Below are positions 1 to 5,008 of a DNA stretch of 5,008 nucleotides, in pieces; the stretch's first letter is position 1, and every line of letters starts with the position of its first letter. The position numbers and the translations under genes were made by a program. The notes beneath the pieces are model-generated. The model worked only from the letters and a program-made list of their open reading frames with translations, did not search any database and was not told the DNA's origin. The stretch comes from Prevotella sp. UBA3288 (lineage in GTDB: Bacteria; Bacteroidota; Bacteroidia; Bacteroidales; Bacteroidaceae): contig DETM01000049.1 of assembly GCA_002361655.1 (NCBI GenBank), positions 1 through 5,008 on the forward strand. The letters are read 5' to 3'.

Positions 1-306
1 CTGAAGATGCTCACCCGCAACATCTGCTCTGAGTATGGCTAGTACAACATCCAGTGTAACGGTATTGGCCCGGGCTACATCGCTACGCCTCAGACCGCTC
101 CGTTGCGTGAGCGCCAGCCGGACGGCAGCCGCCATCCGTTCGATGCGTTCATCTGCGCCAAGACGCCTGCCGGCCGTTGGCTCGACCCCAGCGAACTGGG
201 CGGACCGGCCGTGTTCCTGGCTTCACATGCTTCGGATGCCGTCAATGGTCACGTGCTCTATGTCGACGGAGGTATTCTGGCATACATCGGCAAGCAGCCT
301 AAGTAA
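1..306 (+). pseudogene. C-terminal part of a gluconate 5-dehydrogenase/KduD-like SDR oxidoreductase, interrupted by an in-frame TAG
   Basis: This is the 3' part of a short-chain dehydrogenase/reductase; such enzymes carry out NAD(P)-dependent oxidation or reduction of sugar acids in the cytoplasm. Frame 1 starts with LKMLTRN, the helix that in this family directly follows the catalytic YxxxK, so the active site and Rossmann nucleotide-binding part lie left of the window. Family features seen are NGIGPGYIATPQT (the PG motif after the active site), KTPAGRW, PAVFLAS and the C-terminal VNGHVLYVDGG, ending at TAA 304-306. The text resembles Bacteroidota proteins annotated as gluconate 5-dehydrogenase, several of which may really act as KduD in uronate breakdown; the exact substrate is not decidable here. 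Codon 14 of the visible frame (40-42) is TAG, inside the conserved string SEYG-stop-YNIQCNG, where a Glu (GAG) would be expected. Protein similarity continues in the same frame on both sides, so this is a single-codon nonsense change rather than a frameshift. A sequencing error is possible. A TTG at 103 could only restart a 67-residue fragment without the active site. Confidence 0.82.
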
Positions 307-327
307 AACCCTACTTCCCAACAAAGC

Positions 328-370
328 ATTCGGGCGATGTGTCGAAAGACACATCGCCCGAATAATTTTT
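328..370 (+). terminator. Rho-independent terminator between convergent genes
   Basis: A perfect 16-bp inverted repeat (arms 328-343 and 348-363) encloses a GAAA tetraloop closed by a C-G pair, and is followed by AATTTTT on the plus strand. It begins 22 bases after the dehydrogenase stop codon and would end that transcript. Its other side is 20 bases beyond the HU stop codon, so the same hairpin probably also serves the minus-strand HU gene. In that direction the run after the stem (GCTTTGTTGG) is a poor U-tract, so termination there may be weaker. Confidence 0.9.
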
Positions 371-383
371 ATTTACAAAAGGA

Positions 384-656
384 TTAGTTCAGAACGTCTG
401 CAAGTTCGGCACCGGCCTTGAACTTAGCAACCTTCTTGGCAGCAATCTTAATCTTGGCCTTCGTTGCAGGGTTGATACCTTCACGAGCAGGGCGCTCGCT
501 AACGGCAAATGTGCCAAAACCAACAAGGGCTACCTTATCACCGGCCTTCAGAGCGTCTTTAATGGCTGCCACTGTAGCGTCAAGAGCCTTCTTTGCATCT
601 ACCTTTGAGAGACCAGCACCTGCTGCAATCTTCTCCACTAATTCTGTTTTGTTCAT
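384..656 (-). CDS. hup: HU-family DNA-binding protein (nucleoid-associated)
   Basis: This is a complete 90-residue protein, the normal length for HU. HU forms dimers that bind and bend DNA with little sequence specificity, compacting the nucleoid and assisting replication, recombination and transcription. The N-terminal helical dimerisation region (about residues 1-40, starting MNKTELVEKIA) is followed by the GFGTF turn (46-50). The beta-arm contains RPAREGINPATK (55-66), whose Pro63 in the NPxT motif is the residue that in this family intercalates into DNA. A basic stretch follows (IKIAAKKVAKFK, 69-80) and then the closing helix. The usual GRNP is GINP here (Ile61 for Arg), which I believe is common in Bacteroidota HU proteins. 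The start is the only sensible ATG (complement of 654-656). No Shine-Dalgarno sequence is seen, only an A-rich leader as is usual in this phylum. The gene stands alone, convergent with the dehydrogenase and divergent from the rhomboid. Bacteroidota often carry several HU paralogues, so the symbol is generic. Confidence 0.96.
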   Translation of the reverse strand: MNKTELVEKIAAGAGLSKVDAKKALDATVAAIKDALKAGDKVALVGFGTFAVSERPAREGINPATKAKIKIAAKKVAKFKAGAELADVLN

Positions 657-709
657 AATTTTGTTTGTTTTAAATGTGAATATTTTAGTTATTTAATGAA
701 AATCTGACG

Positions 710-740
710 CAAATATAAAAGAAAGTATTTAGAAAACAAA
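710..740 (-). promoter_or_regulatory. Bacteroidota-type promoter of the HU gene
   Basis: On the minus strand the complement of 710-717 reads TATATTTG, a full match to the Bacteroidota sigma-ABfr -7 consensus TAnnTTTG. The complement of 737-740 reads TTTG, matching the -33 element with a 19-base spacer, which is in the expected range. Transcription would start near 703-705, giving an A/T-rich leader of about 47-50 bases before the HU start codon. Sequence match only; the start site is inferred. Confidence 0.72.
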
Positions 741-794
741 CAAAAAATCAGAAAAAATGAGATTTTTAATAAAAAAAAGTACTTTAGCCATTGT

Positions 795-830
795 TTTGGT
801 GCATAAAAAGAGATATTTTTCGTAATTTTG
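795..830 (+). promoter_or_regulatory. Probable promoter of the rhomboid-EEP operon
   Basis: TAATTTTG at 823-830 matches the Bacteroidota -7 consensus TAnnTTTG. The nearest upstream TTTG is at 795-798, giving a 24-base spacer, longer than the usual 19-21, so the -33 part is weak. Transcription would start near 837-838, leaving a leader of about 45 bases before the ATG at 882. A short dyad, TTTTGC-CCCC-GCAAAA (826-841), overlaps the -7 box and the predicted start and could be chance or an operator. Confidence 0.55.
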
Positions 831-881
831 CCCCCGCAAAAGGATTTAATGACCAAACAAACGAATTGATATTTAGAAAAG

Positions 882-1823
882 ATGTTCCGCAATATTCCAA
901 CGGTTACCAAAAATCTGCTCATCATCAACGTGATTGCCTATCTGGCATCCTTGATACTTGCACCGATGGGCATTAGTCTGGAGCAATATGGGGGCCTCCA
1001 CTTTTTTATGGCCACCGACTTCAACCCGCTGCAGTTCGTCACCTACCAGTTTCTGCACGGCAGTTTCACCCACCTGTTTTTCAACATGTTTGCATTGTGG
1101 ATGTTCGGATGCGTGATAGAGAATGTGTGGGGTCCGAAGAAATTCATTTTTTATTACATCTCCTGCGGCATCTTTGCCGGTGTATGTCAGGAAATCGTGC
1201 AGACCTTCCAGTTCTATTTTCTTGCCACCAGCCAATTTCCCAATGCCGCGTTCAGCGAGGTGATAGAGATAGTAAACAATTCCAAGGACGTGCTGAACAA
1301 CTCGCTGACCATCGGTGCCTCGGGCTCTGTCTATGCCATCCTGCTGGCTTTCGGCATGACCTTCCCCAACGAGCGCATCTTCATCTTCCCGCTACCTGTA
1401 CCCATCAAGGCCAAGTGGTTCGTACTCATCTATGCCGCCATAGAACTCTTCTCCGCCATCTCGTCAAGAGGCGACGGTGTGGCACACATGGCTCACCTGG
1501 GCGGCATGCTTTCGGGCTTCCTGCTCATACTCTATTGGCGAAAACATCCCGGTAGCCACTTCAACCTCAACAGCAGCCGGCAATTCTTTGAACGCTGGGG
1601 AGGAAAGGGCCGCCACACCAGTTCCACCCGCCATTCCGGCTATCAAGAGCAGTCTTCCTTCACTGGCCGTGGCAACACAACGGCCGACATGGAATATAAC
1701 GCCCGGCAGAAGGTTTTGCAAGAAGAAATAGACCGGATACTCGACAAGATTCGTAAGAGCGGATACGACAGTCTGACCAAGGAAGAGAAACAACGGCTCT
1801 TCGAAGCCAGTCACCAGCGCTAA
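882..1823 (+). CDS. Rhomboid-family intramembrane serine protease
   Basis: This 313-residue inner-membrane protein should cleave transmembrane segments of other proteins within the bilayer. The catalytic elements are intact: H59xxxxH64xxxN68 at the start of TM2 (same spacing as E. coli GlpG His145/His150/Asn154), GASG with nucleophile Ser147 at the start of TM4, and the TM6 motif AHMAHLGG, where His205 is the likely dyad partner. Approximate membrane segments are 11-29, 59-80, 86-108, 145-162, 177-194 and 203-219, the basic six-helix plan. Two parts differ from GlpG: a loop of about 35 residues between TM3 and TM4 (about 109-143), and a hydrophilic C-terminal tail of about 95 residues (220-313). 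The tail is rich in Ser/Gly/Arg/Thr and ends in a charged helix containing EIDRILDKIRKSGYDSLTKE (282-301), a tail module I recognise from Bacteroidota rhomboids. The chosen ATG gives a normal start to TM1; there is no Shine-Dalgarno sequence. It is 16 bases upstream of the EEP gene and probably co-transcribed with it. The natural substrate cannot be read from sequence. Confidence 0.95.
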   Translation: MFRNIPTVTKNLLIINVIAYLASLILAPMGISLEQYGGLHFFMATDFNPLQFVTYQFLHGSFTHLFFNMFALWMFGCVIENVWGPKKFIFYYISCGIFAGVCQEIVQTFQFYFLATSQFPNAAFSEVIEIVNNSKDVLNNSLTIGASGSVYAILLAFGMTFPNERIFIFPLPVPIKAKWFVLIYAAIELFSAISSRGDGVAHMAHLGGMLSGFLLILYWRKHPGSHFNLNSSRQFFERWGGKGRHTSSTRHSGYQEQSSFTGRGNTTADMEYNARQKVLQEEIDRILDKIRKSGYDSLTKEEKQRLFEASHQR

Positions 1824-1839
1824 CATCTACCGCCCTACT

Positions 1840-2952
1840 ATGCTAGACACTATCAAGAAGATGGCCGTCAACATGCTGACCGGTGCCGCCGCCACTACCG
1901 CACTGCTGCTAATAGGCGTGGGCTATAGCGACCTGATCGATCCGGCTGCCCACCCTAAGTTGGCATGTGTGGGCATGCTCTTTCCCTTCTTCCTGATTGC
2001 CAATCTGATCATGATGTTCGTCATGCTCATCGTACAATGGAAACGGCTGTGGGTGCCAATCCTCGGCTTTGTGCTCGCATACGGCCCTACGAGAACATAT
2101 ATTCCTTTACACATCGCCGGCGAAAAGCCTGAGCATAGCCTGCTCGTGCTGTCATACAATGTCTGCGGCTATGGGGGCAACTACCGCTACGAGAAAGCCG
2201 TCGACACCATCACGGCCTACGTGCAAAGGCTCAATCCCGACATTGTCTGTCTGCAGGAAGACCACGGCGGCAAAGGCGGAAACCCCGTGAAGGCTTGGGA
2301 AAAGATATACCCTTACAACGACACCACGCACGTCAACATACCCGAAGCGAAAACCATCAATGCCATCGGCATACATACCCGCTATCCCATCATCAGAAAA
2401 GAGCGCATCCCCTATCCTGCCTATGCCAATGGCTCGGTGGCCTATTTCCTACAGACAGGCCACGACACGCTCATCGTCATCAACAACCACTTGGAACATA
2501 CCCACCTCACCACAGCCGACCGCGAGCACTACCGACAAGTCATCAAGGGCGACATGGAGCACCAGGCGGCCGAAGAGCAGGCACGGCACTTAATCGACAA
2601 ACTGGCCGAAGGCATGGCACTGCGCGCTTATGCGGCAAACGTCCTGCACCAGTATGTTGCAGACCATGCCCGCTACCCCATCATCTTATGCGGCGACTTC
2701 AACGACACCCCGATATCTTATGCCCGGCGCACCATCAGCCAGTCGCTGACCGACTGCTTCGTTGAGTCGGGCTGCGGACTGGGACTGTCATACAATCAGA
2801 AGGGCTTCAACTTCCGCATCGACCACATGATGTGCTCCAACCACTTTGAACCCTACGGCTGCACCGTCGACAACGAGATGGATGCCAGCGACCATTATCC
2901 GATATTCTGCCAACTGAAGACGCCATCGCCGGATGTAAAGAAATCAGACTAG
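1840..2952 (+). CDS. Membrane-anchored endonuclease/exonuclease/phosphatase (EEP) family enzyme
   Basis: This 370-residue protein has three N-terminal membrane segments (about 13-30, 42-66 and 70-88) followed by a complete EEP (DNase I-like) metal-dependent phosphoesterase domain (about 100-360). Family motifs appear in order: SYNV with Asn107, CLQE with metal-binding Glu140, NNHLEH with His217, GDFND with Asp286 and Asn288, FRIDHM with Asp328/His329, and the terminal SDHYP with Asp351/His352. All expected catalytic and metal-binding positions are present, so the enzyme should be active. The fold serves nucleases, inositol phosphatases and sphingomyelinases, so the substrate is undetermined. 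Positive charges at residues 6-7 (KK) and 67-69 (WKR between TM2 and TM3) suggest these parts are cytoplasmic, which places the catalytic domain in the periplasm; this is inference from the positive-inside rule. A helical segment rich in Glu, Gln, Ala and Arg (about 226-275) sits between the His217 and GDFND motifs. The ATG at 1840 lies 16 bases after the rhomboid stop with no promoter between, so the two probably form an operon. No clear Shine-Dalgarno sequence precedes it. Confidence 0.92.
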   Translation: MLDTIKKMAVNMLTGAAATTALLLIGVGYSDLIDPAAHPKLACVGMLFPFFLIANLIMMFVMLIVQWKRLWVPILGFVLAYGPTRTYIPLHIAGEKPEHSLLVLSYNVCGYGGNYRYEKAVDTITAYVQRLNPDIVCLQEDHGGKGGNPVKAWEKIYPYNDTTHVNIPEAKTINAIGIHTRYPIIRKERIPYPAYANGSVAYFLQTGHDTLIVINNHLEHTHLTTADREHYRQVIKGDMEHQAAEEQARHLIDKLAEGMALRAYAANVLHQYVADHARYPIILCGDFNDTPISYARRTISQSLTDCFVESGCGLGLSYNQKGFNFRIDHMMCSNHFEPYGCTVDNEMDASDHYPIFCQLKTPSPDVKKSD

Positions 2953-3092
2953 CCAAACCCTTTGACCGACTTGCTCAATCGTCAAGTGCCGACACCATTA
3001 CAAGCACAATCGAAACAGTACAAATCAGCATAAAAACAATGCGCCAATAGTAGAAAACAAAGGTAAAAACACAAAAAGTGAATGAAAAAGGG

Positions 3093-3107
3093 CCGAAAAT
3101 TTTTCGG
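3093..3107. promoter_or_regulatory. 15-bp perfect palindrome overlapping the secDF -33 region
   Basis: CCGAAAA-T-TTTTCGG is a perfect dyad with 7-bp arms around one central base. It ends 16 bases before the -7 box of the secDF promoter and covers the position where the -33 element should be, the classic place for an operator. It is unlikely to be a terminator for the upstream gene: the folded stem would be at most about 5-6 bp and the following sequence (TGTGTAAAAAAAT) is not a U-run. Function is inferred from position and symmetry only. Confidence 0.4.
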
Positions 3108-3131
3108 TGTGTAAAAAAATCACTATATTTG
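3102..3131 (+). promoter_or_regulatory. Bacteroidota-type promoter of secDF
   Basis: TATATTTG at 3124-3131 is a full match to the -7 consensus TAnnTTTG. The T-run at 3101-3104 (TTTTCG instead of TTTG) lies about 18-19 bases upstream and is the best -33 candidate, though imperfect. The predicted start is near 3138, giving a leader of about 40 bases before the ATG at 3178. The same TATATTTG octamer is found in the HU promoter. The element implies that secDF can be expressed apart from the upstream rhomboid-EEP pair. Confidence 0.7.
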
Positions 3132-3177
3132 CAGGCTCATTCGCACGTAAATTACAATATATAACATAACAAACAAA

Positions 3178-5008
3178 ATGCAAAACAAAGGAATTGTAAA
3201 ATTTATTGCAGTCGCACTCATTCTGGTCTGCTGCTTCTATCTTTCCTTCTCGTTCGTCACTCGCTACCACGAGAACAAGGCCAAAGAGATTGCAGCCTTG
3301 TCAGGAGAGAATGCCGGCGCAGAGTATCTGGATTCTGTATCGTCCAAGAACATCTGGTTCTGGGCCTACAACCTGAAGGAGTGCCGCGAGATGGAGATTG
3401 GCCTGGGTCTTGACCTGAAAGGCGGTATGAACATGGTTTTGGAAGTCTCAGTGCCTGACATCATCAACATGCTCTCAGGACATAAGGCAGATACCAACGA
3501 GAACTTCCGCAAAGCCTACGAACTGGCCAAGGCCGACGAGGAGCAAGGTCAGGGCGACTTCATCGACCTCTTCGTCAACCATTGGAGAGAAGTCAGTGGC
3601 GGTGCTCAGTTGAACACCATCTTTGCCACCATGCAGATGAAGGACAAAGTGAACAACAAGACATCCGACGACGAAGTAATAAAGGCACTCCGCGAGGAGG
3701 TGAGCATCGCCGTCGACAATGCCGAGACCGTCGTTCGCACCCGTGTTGATAAATTCGGTGTTGTACAGCCCAACATCCAGAAACTCGAAGGCCAGTCGCG
3801 CATCATGGTCGAAATGCCTGGTGTGAAAGAGCCGGAGCGCGTCCGCAAACTGTTGCAGGGCAGTGCCAACCTGGAGTTCTGGGAGACCTACAACGCAGAA
3901 GAGGCCATGCCTTATCTCGCACAGTTAAACTCGGCTTACGCTGCTGAAATGAGCAATACCGCAGCAGAGAAAGACACCACGCAGGCAGAGGCTCAGTCGG
4001 AGGCTGCCGTTGCCGAGCAGGCCGACAGCACCAAGAACGCCCTCGACCTGGCTGCCGGCAAGGCTCAGACGACCACCAGCGCCGACAGCCTGCAACTGGA
4101 GCGCATCCGTCAGCAGAACCCGTTGCTGGCCTATCTCGACACCCGTTTTGCCGGACTGGCCATGATGGGCTATGTCAACGCCCTCGACAAGGCCAAGGTC
4201 GACGAGGTCATCACCTCCGACGTGGCCAAGAAAATCCTGCCGAAGGACATGAAACTGCTCTGGAGCGCCAAGAGCCAGAAACTGCAGGGTGCCAAGGGCG
4301 ACTACTATGAACTCTACGCCATCAAGGTCACCGACCCCAGCGGCAAGGCTCCCCTCTCCGGTGACGTCATCACCAATGCCAAGGACGAGTTCAGCAGCGG
4401 CCTGAATGGCAACGAGCCCGTCGTCTCCATGCAGATGAACACCGAGGGCTCACGTATCTGGGCCAGCCTGACCAAGGCCAACATCAAGCGAGCCATCGCC
4501 ATTGTCCTCGACGATATGGTCTACAGTGCACCGCGTGTCAACGACGAGATTACAGGTGGCAGTTCTCAGATTTCCGGTCACTTCACGCCCTCTGAGACCA
4601 AAGACCTGGCCAACACGCTCAACTCCGGTAAGATGCCCGCTCCGACCCGCATCGTCCAAGCACAGGTCGTCGGTCCTACCCTCGGTGCCCAGTCCATCCA
4701 GCAGGGTATCATCTCGTTCATCGTGGCCTTCCTTCTGCTGATGATTGTCATGGTGGTGCTCTACAACTGGATTCCCGGTATGCTGGCCAACTGCGCCCTG
4801 CTGTTCAACCTCTTCTTCACACTGGGCATCCTCACCTCATTCCAGGCTGCACTGACCATGCCGGGTATCGCCGGTATCGTACTCACACTGGGTACCGCCG
4901 TCGATGCCAACGTGCTGATTTATGAACGTACGAAGGAGGAACTCCGCAAGGGCCTCAACATCAAGGAAGCCCTCAATCAGGGCTACTCCAACGCCTTCTC
5001 GGCCATCT
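3178..5008 (+). CDS. secDF: Protein translocase subunit SecDF (SecD half; 3' end outside the window)
   Basis: About 610 codons are open from ATG 3178 to the window edge without a stop. SecD/SecDF works with SecYEG and uses the proton gradient to help pull secreted proteins across the inner membrane. Seen in order: TM1 (about 6-26); the conserved LGLDLKGG (76-83); a periplasmic P1 region with RTRVDKFGV (187-195) and IMVEMPGV; an Ala/Gln/Glu/Thr-rich low-complexity stretch (about 256-318); the P1 part leading to VGPTLG (498-503); TM2 (about 510-529); TM3 (about 533-556); and TM4 with GIAGIVLTLGTAVDANVLIY (563-582). Asp576 in VDAN matches the Asp essential for proton transport in SecD proteins. 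The family usually has GMAVDAN; here it is GTAVDAN. The window ends just after the conserved GYSNAFSAI, so about 90 residues of SecD and any SecF half lie beyond. Fusion to SecF is inferred from the Bacteroidota-like sequence and is not seen. The start is preceded by an A-rich leader (AACAAACAAAATG) without Shine-Dalgarno. Confidence 0.96.
   Translation, partial: MQNKGIVKFIAVALILVCCFYLSFSFVTRYHENKAKEIAALSGENAGAEYLDSVSSKNIWFWAYNLKECREMEIGLGLDLKGGMNMVLEVSVPDIINMLSGHKADTNENFRKAYELAKADEEQGQGDFIDLFVNHWREVSGGAQLNTIFATMQMKDKVNNKTSDDEVIKALREEVSIAVDNAETVVRTRVDKFGVVQPNIQKLEGQSRIMVEMPGVKEPERVRKLLQGSANLEFWETYNAEEAMPYLAQLNSAYAAEMSNTAAEKDTTQAEAQSEAAVAEQADSTKNALDLAAGKAQTTTSADSLQLERIRQQNPLLAYLDTRFAGLAMMGYVNALDKAKVDEVITSDVAKKILPKDMKLLWSAKSQKLQGAKGDYYELYAIKVTDPSGKAPLSGDVITNAKDEFSSGLNGNEPVVSMQMNTEGSRIWASLTKANIKRAIAIVLDDMVYSAPRVNDEITGGSSQISGHFTPSETKDLANTLNSGKMPAPTRIVQAQVVGPTLGAQSIQQGIISFIVAFLLLMIVMVVLYNWIPGMLANCALLFNLFFTLGILTSFQAALTMPGIAGIVLTLGTAVDANVLIYERTKEELRKGLNIKEALNQGYSNAFSAI

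Noticed and set aside
103..306. A separate 67-residue gene starting at TTG 103
   Set aside because: It is simply the tail of the dehydrogenase frame; it begins inside conserved SDR sequence and lacks the active site.
35..421. A 128-codon plus-strand open frame over the dehydrogenase, the hairpin and the HU 3' end
   Set aside because: It is out of frame with the clear SDR sequence, crosses a strong terminator and has an Arg/Ser-rich composition typical of a shadow frame.
689..928. Minus-strand open frame of 79 codons across the HU-rhomboid intergenic region
   Set aside because: Its Phe/Leu/Ile/Lys-rich product comes from AT-rich promoter DNA and overlaps both promoters and the rhomboid start; no family recognised.
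1097..1555. A 152-codon plus-strand frame inside the rhomboid gene, rich in His, Arg and Cys
   Set aside because: It is a shadow of the rhomboid frame, which has all catalytic motifs; the composition is not protein-like.
2295..2765. A 156-codon plus-strand frame inside the EEP gene
   Set aside because: It overlaps the EEP catalytic region in another frame and is His/Arg/Pro-rich without any motif.
3058..3065. Minus-strand TACCTTTG, a match to TAnnTTTG that could drive antisense RNA toward the EEP gene
   Set aside because: No TTTG lies at a suitable distance upstream (the nearest gives an 8-base spacer), and such octamers are frequent by chance in AT-rich DNA.
2953..3090. Possible terminator after the EEP gene (ACTTG...CAAGT around 2967-2992)
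   Set aside because: The stem is only about 5 bp with a long loop and no T-run follows. I see no convincing terminator or RNA gene in this stretch, so read-through into secDF is possible.
1..5008. Mobile elements, CRISPR arrays, tRNA/rRNA genes, defence or toxin-antitoxin systems
   Set aside because: No transposase, repeat-spacer pattern, cloverleaf or matching protein family was seen on either strand; the window reads as ordinary chromosomal genes.

Overview
The window looks like a housekeeping stretch of a Bacteroidota chromosome, most likely from the Prevotellaceae/Bacteroidaceae. Four things point there. The promoters match the Bacteroidota TAnnTTTG -7 element. Gene starts have AT-rich leaders without a clear Shine-Dalgarno sequence. 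The HU protein is of the Bacteroidota type. The SecD-type protein has the opening typical of the fused SecDF of this phylum. Coding DNA is moderately GC-rich and the intergenic DNA is strongly AT-rich. Species cannot be named from this sequence alone.

Layout. (1) Bases 1-306 hold the 3' end of a short-chain dehydrogenase/reductase of the gluconate 5-dehydrogenase/KduD type, with an in-frame TAG at 40-42. (2) Bases 328-370 hold a perfect 16-bp hairpin followed by a T-run, placed between this gene and the convergent HU gene. (3) Bases 384-656 (minus strand) encode a complete 90-residue HU protein, with its own promoter at about 710-740. (4) Bases 657-881 are an AT-rich divergent intergenic region with promoters facing both ways. 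(5) Bases 882-2952 form a probable two-gene operon: a rhomboid intramembrane serine protease and, 16 bases later, a membrane-anchored endonuclease/exonuclease/phosphatase (EEP) family enzyme. (6) Bases 2953-3177 are a 225-bp AT-rich intergenic region with a good promoter and a 15-bp palindrome at its -33 position. (7) From 3178 to the window edge lies the first ~610 codons of secDF, the largest gene here, which runs off the right end.

Working together. Three of the five genes act at the inner membrane (rhomboid, anchored EEP enzyme, SecDF). The rhomboid and EEP genes are probably co-transcribed. SecDF has its own promoter, so it need not belong to that unit. No mobile element, CRISPR array, tRNA, rRNA or defence system was seen. 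The main points of interest are the amber codon in a conserved enzyme, the rhomboid/periplasmic-EEP pairing, the large loop beside the rhomboid active site, and the palindrome in the secDF promoter.
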